Positions 22,470 to 39,945 of a stretch of DNA of 64,000 nucleotides are shown piece by piece. Both the position numbers and the translations under genes were made by a program. The notes under the pieces are model-generated. The model made no database searches. It worked only from the letters and a program-made list of their open reading frames with translations, and had not been told where the DNA came from. The DNA comes from Terrisporobacter petrolearius. Its GTDB lineage: Bacteria; Bacillota; Clostridia; Peptostreptococcales; Peptostreptococcaceae. The stretch lies in the NCBI RefSeq assembly GCF_032598785.1, contig NZ_CP102984.1. One strand, 5' to 3'. How positions within the stretch are numbered: the first letter of the stretch is position 1; every line of letters starts with the position of its first letter.

Positions 22470-22595
22470 AAAAAGTTGTCCATCGCTCAGACTAATCATT
22501 ATCTGAATATCTGGCTTGGTTTGTTTGTTGTTTCAGTTTAATTCTTTAAGAATTAATTTATTGTTAACCTACTGTTTAATTTTCAAAGTTCTTTG
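22470..22595 (-). other. rrn1 16S leader without a recognisable promoter
   Basis: This leader matches that of rrn2-rrn4 up to AAAGAACTTTG and then runs straight into tRNA-Phe. The three other operons have TTGACA/TAAAAT-type promoters beyond that point; here none is seen. The part at 22565-22594 is complementary to 20927-20957 and should form the RNase III processing stalk of 16S. Confidence 0.6.
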
Positions 22596-22671
22596 TGGTG
22601 CCCAGAGGCGGAATCGAACCACCGACACGGGGATTTTCAGTCCCCTGCTCTACCGACTGAGCTATCTGGGC
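22596..22671 (-). tRNA. tRNA-Phe(GAA)
   Basis: Anticodon loop CTGAAAA; acceptor GCCCAGA/TCTGGGC; CCA encoded. It is the last of 18 tRNAs between rrn2 and rrn1. Confidence 0.95.
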
Positions 22672-22674
22672 AAA

Positions 22675-22751
<77 letters not shown>

Positions 22752-22757
22752 TAATTT

Positions 22758-22834
22758 TGGTCGAGGTGAAGGGACTCGAACCCCCGGCCCCATGGTCCCA
22801 AACCAAGTGCGCTACCAAACTGCGCTACACCTCG
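22758..22834 (-). tRNA. tRNA-Pro(TGG), copy 1
   Basis: Anticodon loop TTTGGGA; acceptor CGAGGTG/CACCTCG; CCA encoded. An apparently identical gene lies at 23043-23119 in the same cluster. Confidence 0.95.
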
Positions 22835-22870
22835 AAGTATAAATTAGTAAAATACTTTTTTAAATTTTTC

Positions 22871-22946
22871 TGGCAGGGGTGGAGGGACTCGAACCCCCGG
22901 CGCACGGTTTTGGAGACCGACGCTCTACCAACTGAGCTACACCCCT
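22871..22946 (-). tRNA. tRNA-Trp(CCA)
   Basis: Anticodon loop CTCCAAA; acceptor AGGGGTG/CACCCCT; discriminator G; CCA encoded. Confidence 0.95.
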
Positions 22947-22956
22947 ATATTAAATA

Positions 22957-23033
22957 TGGTGGACCATCAGGGACTCGAACCCCAGACCTACCGGTTATGA
23001 GCCGGGCGCTCTAACCAACTGAGCTAATGGTCC
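22957..23033 (-). tRNA. tRNA-Met(CAT), elongator
   Basis: Anticodon loop CTCATAA with a paired G1:C72 acceptor, so not the initiator. A lysidine-modified tRNA-Ile2 shares this anticodon and cannot be fully excluded by eye. CCA is encoded. Confidence 0.8.
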
Positions 23034-23042
23034 ATATTATTT

Positions 23043-23119
23043 TGGTCGAGGTGAAGGGACTCGAACCCCCGGCCCCATGGTCCCAAACCAAGTGCGCTAC
23101 CAAACTGCGCTACACCTCG
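23043..23119 (-). tRNA. tRNA-Pro(TGG), copy 2
   Basis: Same sequence as the gene at 22758-22834; the two flank the Trp-Met pair, suggesting a local duplication. Confidence 0.95.
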
Positions 23120-23126
23120 TAAAAAC

Positions 23127-23219
23127 TGGCGGAGAAGGAGGGATTCGAACCCTCGCACCAGTTTAATCCAGCCTAATCCCTTAGCAGGGGATCCTCTTGA
23201 GCCACTTGAGTACTTCTCC
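23127..23219 (-). tRNA. tRNA-Ser(GCT)
   Basis: A class II tRNA, 93 nt, long variable arm, anticodon loop CTGCTAA, CCA encoded. Confidence 0.95.
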
Positions 23220-23226
23220 ATGTTTT

Positions 23227-23315
<89 letters not shown>

Positions 23316-23322
23316 AGGTTAA

Positions 23323-23398
23323 TGGTGACCCATCGGAGATTCGAACTCCGGACACCTTGATTAAAAGTCAAGTGCTCTACCGACTGAGCTAATGAGTC
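23323..23398 (-). tRNA. tRNA-Lys(TTT)
   Basis: Anticodon loop CTTTTAA; acceptor GACTCAT/ATGGGTC; CCA encoded. Confidence 0.95.
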
Positions 23399-23407
23399 AT
23401 GTTTATA

Positions 23408-23483
23408 TGGCTGGGGATGCAGGACTCGAACCTACGCATGCATGAGTCAAAGTCATGTGCCTTACCGACTTGGCTAATCCCCA
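23408..23483 (-). tRNA. tRNA-Gln(TTG)
   Basis: Anticodon loop CTTTGAC; acceptor TGGGGAT/ATCCCCA with the usual weak U1:A72 pair; CCA encoded. Confidence 0.95.
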
Positions 23484-23488
23484 GTATA

Positions 23489-23565
<77 letters not shown>

Positions 23566-23575
23566 ATATTTAAAA

Positions 23576-23649
23576 TGGAGCGGGTGAAGGGGATCGAACC
23601 CTCACAGCCGGCTTGGAAGGCCGGAACTCTACCATTGAGCTACACCCGC
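23576..23649 (-). tRNA. tRNA-Gly(TCC), second copy
   Basis: Matches 16990-17063; anticodon loop CTTCCAA. Confidence 0.95.
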
Positions 23650-23660
23650 ATATTTTTCTT

Positions 23661-23745
23661 TGGTGGAGGATGGTGGATTCGAACCACCGAAAGCATCGCT
23701 AACAGATTTACAGTCTGCCCCCTTTGGCCGCTCGGGAAATCCTCC
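23661..23745 (-). tRNA. tRNA-Tyr(GTA)
   Basis: A class II tRNA, 85 nt, anticodon loop CTGTAAA, CCA encoded. Confidence 0.95.
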
Positions 23746-23754
23746 TGAGAATTT

Positions 23755-23829
23755 TGGAGCTGGTGATAGGAATCGAACCTACAACCTGCTGATTACAAGT
23801 CAGCTGCTCTACCGTTGAGCCACACCAGC
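23755..23829 (-). tRNA. tRNA-Thr(TGT)
   Basis: Anticodon loop CTTGTAA; acceptor GCTGGTG/CACCAGC; CCA encoded. Confidence 0.95.
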
Positions 23830-23846
23830 ATAGTGTTAAATATTTA

Positions 23847-23923
23847 TGGCGACCTGGAAGGGGTTCGAACCCTCGACCTCCAGCGTGACAGGCTGGCATT
23901 CTAACCAACTGAACTACCAGGCC
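23847..23923 (-). tRNA. tRNA-Asp(GTC)
   Basis: Anticodon loop CTGTCAC; acceptor GGCCTGG/CCAGGTC; discriminator G; CCA encoded. Confidence 0.95.
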
Positions 23924-23940
23924 GCATTTATATGTTTTAA

Positions 23941-24016
23941 TGGTGGGACCAACAGGGCTCGAACCTGTGACCCCCTGCTTGTAAGGCAGGTGCTCTCCCA
24001 GCTGAGCTATGGTCCC
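23941..24016 (-). tRNA. tRNA-Val(TAC), second copy
   Basis: Matches 16899-16974; anticodon loop CTTACAA. Confidence 0.95.
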
Positions 24017-24020
24017 ATAA

Positions 24021-24095
24021 TGGTGACTCATAGGGGAATCGAACCCCTGTTACCGCCGTGAAAGGGCGGTGTCTTAACCGCTTGACCAATGAGCC
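24021..24095 (-). tRNA. tRNA-Glu(TTC), second copy
   Basis: As 17065-17139 except for one base in the D region; anticodon loop CTTTCAC. Confidence 0.95.
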
Positions 24096-24116
24096 ATATT
24101 ATTTAATTTTGTTCTT

Positions 24117-24191
<75 letters not shown>

Positions 24192-24196
24192 ACATC

Positions 24197-24313
<117 letters not shown>

Positions 24314-24519
24314 TAATTTTAACTGTTTCTTTAGACAAGAATTATAATAACATCTATGTATATAATTGTCAACTTTTTTACTGCATTTTTTTGAAAATTT
24401 TTAATACTTTCAAAACTGCTAACATTTAATATTTCCATTATATTTTTTAGCAACTTAAATCTTCTTTATAATTATATAATTAAAGATTTAGTTTGCGATA
24501 TAAACCTTTAGGTTTATTT

Positions 24520-27418
<2,899 letters not shown>

Positions 27419-27618
27419 AGTTATTAAAATGCTTCGCCAATGTTTTTGTCTTCATATCCATTCAGACAAATCCCATTGCTCAAAGTTTGATATTTTTAAA
27501 AGTTATCTTCTTTATATGATATATTTTTTAAGAAGTTTATCTTCTTCTTTATATAATGTCATATCACTAAATGTTATGCAGTTTTCAAAGTACTAGGCAC
27601 TTAACAAATAAGTACAAA

Positions 27619-27694
27619 TGGTGGAGATAAACGGGATCGAACCGTTGACCCCCTGCGTGCAAGGCAGGTGCTCTCCCAGCTGAGCTATACCCCC
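27619..27694 (-). tRNA. tRNA-Ala(TGC), 16S-23S spacer of rrn2
   Basis: Same sequence as the spacer tRNA of rrn1; anticodon loop CTTGCAC. Confidence 0.95.
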
Positions 27695-27800
27695 ATATGT
27701 TTTTTCAACAAAATATATTATAATCATTTTGTTGAATCTCGTCAATATTTTTTGTAAGAGTTAAAGAACCCTCAAAATTAAACAGTAGGTTAATTCTCCC

Positions 27801-29305
<1,505 letters not shown>

Positions 29306-29445
29306 AAAAAGTTGTCCATCGCTCAGACTAATCATTATCTGAATATCTGGCTTGGTTTGTTTGTTGTTTCAGTTTAATTCTTAAAGAATTAATTTATTGT
29401 TAACCTACTGTTTAATTTTCAAAGTTCTTTATTTTCAACTTCTTA

Positions 29446-29474
29446 ATTTTATCAAAGTGAATTTTATTTGTCAA
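29446..29474 (-). promoter_or_regulatory. rrn2 promoter P1
   Basis: On the minus strand TTGACA, a 17-nt spacer, then TAAAAT, about 140 bp before the 16S 5' end. Confidence 0.75.
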
Positions 29475-29516
29475 CACTTTTGTTTTTGTTGACTTGTTAT
29501 CTTTTTGACAAGTATT

Positions 29517-29546
29517 ACTTTATCATTTAAATACTTTATTTGTCAA
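29517..29546 (-). promoter_or_regulatory. rrn2 promoter P2
   Basis: On the minus strand TTGACA, an 18-nt spacer, then TAAAGT. Confidence 0.6.
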
Positions 29547-29599
29547 TAACTTTTTTAAAAGTTTTGTTGTTTTTTGCCCTCGTCTTAAGGACAAGTATA

Positions 29600-29628
29600 A
29601 CTATACCAGGTTTATTTTTAATCGTCAA
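29600..29628 (-). promoter_or_regulatory. rrn2 promoter P3
   Basis: On the minus strand TTGACG, a 17-nt spacer, then TATAGT. ACTTGTCCTTGAGA-like sequence follows the -10, as downstream of the distal promoters of rrn3 and rrn4. Confidence 0.7.
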
Positions 29629-29671
29629 CACTTTTTTCCAATATTTTTTTCATCAATTTTTGTATAAATCT

Positions 29672-29766
29672 TTATCCACATTTCCACATTTTTACACTCA
29701 TTAGAATTTCAAACTTTAATACAAGTCCGTTATATTTTATCCACATATACACTATAATTATTCACA
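29672..29766 (+). promoter_or_regulatory. Cluster of three DnaA-box sequences upstream of rrn2
   Basis: TTATCCACA at 29672-29680 and 29737-29745, and TTATTCACA at 29758-29766, match the DnaA consensus TTATNCACA and share orientation. The last two are 21 bp apart, two helical turns. A plain AT-rich background would rarely give three in 95 bp. Binding by DnaA is inferred. Confidence 0.5.
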
Positions 29767-29795
29767 TATTTTATTTATATATTTTTAAAACAAAA

Positions 29796-29830
29796 TTAAG
29801 GAAGACAATAAATTATATCATCTTCCTTAA
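29796..29830 (-). terminator. Terminator of nrdD-nrdG
   Basis: The minus-strand stem TTAAGGAAGA / TCTTCCTTAA is followed by TTTTG, directly after the nrdG stop. Confidence 0.75.
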
Positions 29831-29833
29831 AAG

Positions 29834-30373
29834 CTATTTTGCCATATGTAGACTTTTTTCCATATATTCTTCTTTTAATATTACTTGATTTACTTCCAGG
29901 CTACGTTTAACATCTATAACTCTTTGATTTAATGATCCTCTAAATTTTAATGTTACATCTTTTTTCTCATATACAAATTTTCCATCTACTAGTATGTCTA
30001 TATATTGTAGTAAAGTTTTATTTTGCATATATAAAGGATTTTCTTTGTTTATTAAGTATTCAAATTCAAAACCAGTATAACACCACACATCTAAATTTTC
30101 TAACTGTGCTGATTTTGCTATTAATGATAATGATTTTGGTTGTAAAAATGGTTCCCCACCTGATAAGGTTATTCCCTTATGCAATTTAAGTTTTTTCACT
30201 TCTTTTATAACATAGTCCGTGTCAACCATTATTCCACCTTCTAATTTATGAGTTTGAGGGTTATGGCATTTATAACAATTATGTATACAGCCTTGTGTCC
30301 AAATAACCATTCTAAGTCCAGGTCCATCAACAATACTATCATACGTCAACTCTGATGCTAATCTTAATTTCAT
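29834..30373 (-). CDS. nrdG: Anaerobic ribonucleotide reductase activating protein
   Basis: NrdG is the radical SAM activase that places the glycyl radical on NrdD. The cluster motif CxxxCxxC is at C29, C33 and C36 (GCIHNCYKCHNP), and the SAM-binding GGEP motif follows (LSGGEPFLQP, about residues 72-81). The length of 179 residues fits the family. It lies 24 nt downstream of nrdD in an operon under two NrdR-like boxes. It acts only without oxygen, which fits an obligate anaerobe. Confidence 0.95.
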   Translation of the reverse strand: MKLRLASELTYDSIVDGPGLRMVIWTQGCIHNCYKCHNPQTHKLEGGIMVDTDYVIKEVKKLKLHKGITLSGGEPFLQPKSLSLIAKSAQLENLDVWCYTGFEFEYLINKENPLYMQNKTLLQYIDILVDGKFVYEKKDVTLKFRGSLNQRVIDVKRSLEVNQVILKEEYMEKSLHMAK

Positions 30374-30397
30374 ATAACCACTACCTTTAATATTTTT

Positions 30398-32749
30398 TTA
30401 TTTATGTTTAACTCTATCTCTAACTTCTGCTTTTTTCGCATCATTAAATCTATCTACAGTTCCTACTAAATATCCTGTTATTCTTCTTATTCTCTCAAAC
30501 TTTATATCACTATTCTTTTCATTTCTTCCACACTTTGGGCATACAAATCCTTCTATGACTCCAGAATAACCACATATAGGATCTCTATCTACTGGATGAT
30601 TTACGCTACCATATCCTATTCCAGATTCTTTCATAGCTCTTATTATTGTTTCAAAAGCCTCTAAATTATTTGATGTATCTCCATCTAGTTCCACATATGT
30701 AATATGCCCTCCATTTGTTAAGGAATGATAAGGCGCCTCTTTTTTTATCTTATCATACGCATTTATGTTATAATAAACAGGTACGTGGAATGAATTTGTA
30801 TAGTATTCTTTATCTGTTATACCTTTTATTTCGCCGTATATATTCTTATCTATATCTGTAAATCTACCTGATAATCCTTCTGCCGGTGTTGCTATTAAAG
30901 AAAAGTTTAATTTATACTTCTCAGTGGCTTCATCCATTCTTTTACGCATATGTGATATTATTTTCAATCCTAATTCTTGTGCTTCTTCACTTTCTCCATG
31001 ATGTTTTCCTATTAACCCTATTAAACACTCAGCTAAACCAATAAAGCCAAGTGTCAGAGTTCCTTGTTTAATCACTTCGTCTAATTTGTCATCGTGGTTT
31101 AATTTATCTGAATCTCTCCATATACCTTGCCCCATTAAGAAAGGAAAGTTCTTAACTTTTCTATTTCCTTGTATCTCCATTCTTTCTAGTAATTCATCTA
31201 TTACTAATGCTATTTTATTATCTAGATCCTTAAAGAAGCCATCTAAATCAGTTTTATCATTTTTTATTATTCCGTGTTCTATACCAAGTCTAGGTAAATT
31301 TATAGTTGTAAAAGATAAATTGCCTCTACCACTAACTTCATTTTTACCACATACATTGCTCATCACCCTCGTTCTGCATCCCATATAAGTTGCTTCTGTT
31401 TCTGGGTTATTAGGTTCATAGTACTCTATATTAAATGGTGCATCTAAAAAGCTAAAATTAGGAAACAATCTTTTCGCTGATACTCTACAAGATAATTTAA
31501 ATAAATCATAGTTAGGATCACCTTCATTTAAGTTCACGCCTCCTTTTACCTTAAATATAAGTATAGGGAATATTGCTGTTTCGCCATTTCCTAAGCCTTT
31601 TTCCATTGATAATAATAGATTTTTACTTACCATTCTACCTTCTAGTGAAGTGTCTGTCCCAAAATTTATACTTGAAAATGGTACTTGCGCTCCTGCTCTA
31701 GAGTGCATTGTATTTAGATTATGTATAAAACCTTCCATAGATTGATATGTCTGTTTGTCTGTTTCTTTATATGCCTCTTTATATGCAAATTCTTGTATTT
31801 TAATTGCTGTATTTGAATCAATACTAAATTCTTTAATTAACTTTTCTCTTTCCAAGAATTTATATTTATCATCTTGTTTTAACCCAACTTTTAACCCTGT
31901 TTCATCTTCCGTAGAATATACTATATCTTTTAATTTTTCAGTGTCGCTTTCATTTACTAATAATTCTATACCTTTTAACAAATTATCTATATATAGTTTT
32001 CTAAAAGTCTTGTATACACCTTTGGACATGTCATAATCAAAAAATGGTATACTTTGACCTCCATGTTGATCATTTTGATCGCTCTGAATTGCAATTGCTG
32101 CTAAAGCACCATAACTCATAATGCTGTTTGGTTCTCTTAAAAAACCATGACCTGTTGAAAACCCATTTTCAAAAAGTTTATCTAACTTAATTTGACAACA
32201 TGTTAATGTTCCCATATTAAGAAAATCCATATCATGTATATGTATATCTCCGCTATCATGAGCATTTACATGTTCGGGCTTTAATACAAATGTTTTGCAA
32301 AATTCTTTTGAAACTGTACTTCCATACTGTAGCATTGTTCCCATAGCTGTATTTCCATCAATATTAGCATTTTCTCTTTTTATATTAGCATCACTAGCAT
32401 CTTCAAATGTTATTTGACTTATAGACTTCATAAGTCTTGTTCGAGAATTTCTTATTCTACTTCTTTCATTTCTATATGTAATGTACTTTTCACTAGTTCT
32501 AGCATGACCATCCTCTATTAAAACTTTTACTACAATATTTTGTATATCTTCAACTCCTGGAATTGTGTCATTAAACTTAGAATTTAATATCTTTATTGCA
32601 TTTTGACTTAACTCTTCGGACATTTCATAACTAGGTACTATGCCCTCTTCTTTTGCCACTTCACTAGCCGCTTTAAATATAGCTCTTGTTATTCTATCTT
32701 CATTAAGTTTTACGATTCTTCCATCCCTTTTTCTAATATATTCTAACAT
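30398..32749 (-). CDS. nrdD: Anaerobic (class III) ribonucleoside-triphosphate reductase
   Basis: NrdD reduces ribonucleotides to deoxyribonucleotides using a glycyl radical. An ATP-cone allosteric domain occupies about residues 1-95 (starting IRKRDGRIVKLNEDRI), then the ten-stranded barrel, then the C-terminal radical loop RITGYLVG (glycine about G759). The zinc region shows only three cysteines (ICGYSG and CPKCGR), with NHPVD next to it, rather than two full CxxC pairs. The length of 783 residues is full. AGAGGGGG precedes the ATG. Two NrdR boxes lie in its promoter region. It is divergent from the aminotransferase gene. Confidence 0.96.
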   Translation of the reverse strand: MLEYIRKRDGRIVKLNEDRITRAIFKAASEVAKEEGIVPSYEMSEELSQNAIKILNSKFNDTIPGVEDIQNIVVKVLIEDGHARTSEKYITYRNERSRIRNSRTRLMKSISQITFEDASDANIKRENANIDGNTAMGTMLQYGSTVSKEFCKTFVLKPEHVNAHDSGDIHIHDMDFLNMGTLTCCQIKLDKLFENGFSTGHGFLREPNSIMSYGALAAIAIQSDQNDQHGGQSIPFFDYDMSKGVYKTFRKLYIDNLLKGIELLVNESDTEKLKDIVYSTEDETGLKVGLKQDDKYKFLEREKLIKEFSIDSNTAIKIQEFAYKEAYKETDKQTYQSMEGFIHNLNTMHSRAGAQVPFSSINFGTDTSLEGRMVSKNLLLSMEKGLGNGETAIFPILIFKVKGGVNLNEGDPNYDLFKLSCRVSAKRLFPNFSFLDAPFNIEYYEPNNPETEATYMGCRTRVMSNVCGKNEVSGRGNLSFTTINLPRLGIEHGIIKNDKTDLDGFFKDLDNKIALVIDELLERMEIQGNRKVKNFPFLMGQGIWRDSDKLNHDDKLDEVIKQGTLTLGFIGLAECLIGLIGKHHGESEEAQELGLKIISHMRKRMDEATEKYKLNFSLIATPAEGLSGRFTDIDKNIYGEIKGITDKEYYTNSFHVPVYYNINAYDKIKKEAPYHSLTNGGHITYVELDGDTSNNLEAFETIIRAMKESGIGYGSVNHPVDRDPICGYSGVIEGFVCPKCGRNEKNSDIKFERIRRITGYLVGTVDRFNDAKKAEVRDRVKHK

Positions 32750-32766
32750 TAAAAAACCCCCTCTTA

Positions 32767-32781
32767 ATCACTATATATTGT
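32767..32781 (-). promoter_or_regulatory. NrdR box, proximal
   Basis: On the minus strand ACAATATATAGTGAT resembles the NrdR-box consensus (acaCwAtATaTwgtgt). It lies 18 bp before the nrdD ATG. Confidence 0.7.
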
Positions 32782-32798
32782 ATGAGTACAACAATTTT

Positions 32799-32813
32799 AC
32801 CACTATATATGGT
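32799..32813 (-). promoter_or_regulatory. NrdR box, distal
   Basis: On the minus strand ACCATATATAGTGGT is a second box 32 bp from the first, three helical turns, the spacing typical of paired NrdR operators. Confidence 0.7.
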
Positions 32814-32968
32814 ATATATCCACCATTTATAATAGAATAACATTTATGAAAAGGCTTTGTCTATAAAGTACTTAAAATCTTTTTTGTCAACAAAAGTTAT
32901 TAGTTTTTATGAAATTTTTCCTTTTTTATTGTATTATAGATAATATACTTATTTTAGGGGGTAAAAAA

Positions 32969-34153
32969 ATGTTATCTAATCGACTTAGTATTATATCACC
33001 TTCTTGTACTATAGGAATTAGTTCAAAGGTAAAAGAAATGAGAGAATCAGGTAAAGATGTTATAAGTTTAAGTATAGGCGAACCAGATTTCAACGTTCCT
33101 AAAAAGGCTCTTGAATGCGGAATTAAATCTTTAAGTGAAAATTACACAAAATATGATTTAGTTTCTGGATTAACTATACTTAGAGATGAAATTTGTAAAA
33201 AATTATTAGAGGAAAATAACTGTTTTTATTCTTCAGATGAAATAGTTCTATCTAGTGGAGCAAAAAATGCTATAACAAATGCTTTGTTAGTAGTTACAGA
33301 TCCAGGAGATGAAGTTTTAATACCAAAACCATATTGGGTAAGTTATTCTGAAATGACTAAACTCGTTAATGCAGTTCCTGTACCAATTGAAACAAGCAAG
33401 TCAAATGACTTTAAATTAACAGCAGATTTATTAGAAAAATATATAACTGACAAAACTAAAATGCTTTTATTAAATAATCCATCTAATCCAACAGGAAGTG
33501 TTTATACAAAGGAAGAGTTGTTAGAAATAGTAAATGTATGTTTAGAAAAAAACATATATATATTATCTGACGAAATTTACGAAAGAATTTGCTATAATGG
33601 TAAATTTGTATCTGTTGCATCATTGGGAGAAGAAGTAAAAAATATTACTATTACTGTTAATGGATTTGCAAAATCATCAGCAATGACTGGACTTCGATTA
33701 GGATATACTGCATCAAATAAAGAAATAGCGAAAGGAATTAGTTCAATACAAGGTCACTTAATTTCTCATCCATCTTTAACAGCACAGTATATAGGATACG
33801 GAGCATTAAAGTATTGTAAAGATGATATAGATAATATGGTAAATACGTACAAAACTAGAAGAAATTTAATCACTTCCAAATTGGATACTATGAACTATGT
33901 AGATTATGTTTATCCAAATGGAGCATTCTACGTATTTATAGATTTGTCGGAAGTCGCTCAAAAATATAAATATAATCAAAGTTTTTCTATTGAATTTTGT
34001 GATGAATTCCTATCTAAATACAATGTGGCCATAGTTCCTGGAAAAGCTTTTGGAATTGACGAATATGTGCGTATATCTTACGCTTGCTCAGAAAAAGAAT
34101 TTTTAGAAGGATTAAGTAGATTAGAAAATTTCATTTTAGAAATAATGAATTAA
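32969..34153 (+). CDS. Class I/II pyridoxal-phosphate aminotransferase (AspC-like)
   Basis: A fold-type I aminotransferase of 394 residues. Visible marks are the N-terminal SLSIGEPDF, NNPSNPTGSVY (about 169-179), DEIYERI (201-207) and the PLP lysine K235 in NGFAKSSAMTGLRLGY, plus the C-terminal VRISYA arginine for the substrate carboxylate. Aspartate or another amino acid could be the donor; sequence alone does not decide. I take the ATG at 32969, because TTTAGGGGG lies 7 nt upstream; an in-frame ATG 60 nt earlier lacks a ribosome-binding site. It is the only plus-strand gene in the rRNA region, divergent from nrdD. Confidence 0.88.
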   Translation: MLSNRLSIISPSCTIGISSKVKEMRESGKDVISLSIGEPDFNVPKKALECGIKSLSENYTKYDLVSGLTILRDEICKKLLEENNCFYSSDEIVLSSGAKNAITNALLVVTDPGDEVLIPKPYWVSYSEMTKLVNAVPVPIETSKSNDFKLTADLLEKYITDKTKMLLLNNPSNPTGSVYTKEELLEIVNVCLEKNIYILSDEIYERICYNGKFVSVASLGEEVKNITITVNGFAKSSAMTGLRLGYTASNKEIAKGISSIQGHLISHPSLTAQYIGYGALKYCKDDIDNMVNTYKTRRNLITSKLDTMNYVDYVYPNGAFYVFIDLSEVAQKYKYNQSFSIEFCDEFLSKYNVAIVPGKAFGIDEYVRISYACSEKEFLEGLSRLENFILEIMN

Positions 34154-34171
34154 AAGTATATACATACGAAA

Positions 34172-34200
34172 AAGCCATGTAAAATTAATTTACATGGCTT
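34172..34200. terminator. Convergent terminator of the aminotransferase gene and rrn3
   Basis: AAGCCATGTAAA / TTTACATGGCTT is a strong symmetric hairpin with T-rich sequence on both outer sides, 18 nt past the aminotransferase stop and 46 nt beyond the rrn3 5S gene. A further TTTTTACATGGCTTAT half-copy lies at about 34213-34228. Confidence 0.75.
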
Positions 34201-34246
34201 CTTTAGTTAGGTTTTTACATGGCTTATATTCCTAAACAAAAAAATT

Positions 34247-34363
<117 letters not shown>

Positions 34364-34574
34364 TAAAATTCATTACACTCATATCGCCAACGATATTTCT
34401 TTGCTTTCGCTTCAGAAAAATCCGTTGCTCAAAGTGTTTTAAGTATTAACTTTTGTTAGTACTTTCAAAACTGCTAACATTTAATATTTCCATTATATTT
34501 TTTAGCAACTGAAATCTTCTTTATAATTATATAATTAAAGATTTAGTTGACGATATAAACCTTTAGGTTTATTT

Positions 34575-37499
<2,925 letters not shown>

Positions 37500-37748
37500 A
37501 GTTATTAAAATGCTTCGCCAATGTTTTTGTCTTCATATCCATTCAGACAAATCCCATTGCTCAAAGTTTGATATTTTTAAAAGTTATCTTCTTTATATGA
37601 TATATTTTTTAAGAAGTTTATCTTCTTCTTTATATAATGTCATATCACTAAATGTTATGCAGTTTTCAAAGTACTAAAGCACTTACTAAATAAGTACTAA
37701 TTGAGTGTTCAAAGAACCCTCAAAATTAAACAGTAGGTTAATTCTCCC

Positions 37749-39253
<1,505 letters not shown>

Positions 39254-39396
39254 AAAAAGTTGTCCATCGCTCAGACTAATCATTATCTGAATATCTGGCT
39301 TGGTTTGTTTGTTGTTTCAGTTTAATTCTTTAAGAATTAATTTATTGTTAACCTACTGTTTAATTTTCAAAGTTCTTTGCTTGTTTCAGCTTCTTT

Positions 39397-39425
39397 ATTC
39401 TACCAAAGCCGTTTTTCTTTGTCAA
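39397..39425 (-). promoter_or_regulatory. rrn3 promoter P1
   Basis: On the minus strand TTGACA, a 17-nt spacer, then TAGAAT, about 145 bp before the 16S gene. The sequence around it matches the rrn4 P1 region. Confidence 0.75.
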
Positions 39426-39482
39426 CTACTTTTTTAATAAGTTTTTCGTTGACCTTTTGTCCCTGTCTCAAGGACAAGTAAT

Positions 39483-39511
39483 ACTATATCATCCTATCAA
39501 TTAATGGTCAA
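39483..39511 (-). promoter_or_regulatory. rrn3 promoter P2
   Basis: On the minus strand TTGACC, a 17-nt spacer, then TATAGT, followed by ACTTGTCCTTGAGA, shared with rrn4. Confidence 0.7.
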
Positions 39512-39576
39512 TAGTTTTTTCAAAGTTTTTTTATAGTATAATTTCATGGAAAAATTATTAACATGATATTTATATT

Positions 39577-39719
39577 TTATCCACATTATAAACAGCCTCA
39601 AATCTGCCTATATTATAAACTATTATTTTTTATTCACACATAATGGTTGATAATGTTAATAACTTTTTTTGTATTTTTACTGAAATAATAATTATTTGTT
39701 ATTAAATATTTTATTCACA
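39577..39719 (+). promoter_or_regulatory. Cluster of three DnaA-box sequences upstream of rrn3
   Basis: TTATCCACA at 39577-39585 and TTATTCACA at 39630-39638 and 39711-39719, all in the same orientation, match TTATNCACA. The arrangement parallels the cluster upstream of rrn2. DnaA binding is inferred, not shown. Confidence 0.5.
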
Positions 39720-39834
39720 TTTATTAATATACTCAAGTCAAGAAGAATTATTCCTAGTTTTTAATAGTTATTTAATTATAATTAATTACCCCTTGCTCCT
39801 ATATTTAATTTATATAAATGCACAAAAACTACAA

Positions 39835-39945
39835 TATGGAAGTTAATAAATGTTTTTGTTCTAAATAAAGATCTCACGGTTTTTGTAATATAAATTTATC
39901 AAGTATGGCATTCGCCAATATGACATCTGAAAATACATTGCCTCA
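39835..39945 (-). pseudogene. Possible transposase fragment
   Basis: The minus-strand frame reads SDVILANAILDKFILQKP, then a stop, then DLYLEQKHLL. This is faintly like the segment of IS66-type transposases that ends in PLYRQE. The similarity is short and judged by eye; it may be chance. Confidence 0.15.

Larger units (their letters stand above)
29306..29795 (-). other. rrn2 control region (no ORF)
   Basis: A 490-bp region with no convincing ORF. It holds the 16S leader, three TTGAC(A/G)-TA(A/T)A(A/G)T promoter-like sequences and, further upstream, three same-direction DnaA-box sequences (29672-29766). Confidence 0.7.

Noticed and set aside
29672..29766. Chromosomal replication origin
   Set aside because: DnaA boxes are present, but dnaA, dnaN and an obvious unwinding element next to them are absent, so a DnaA-binding cluster is the more careful reading.
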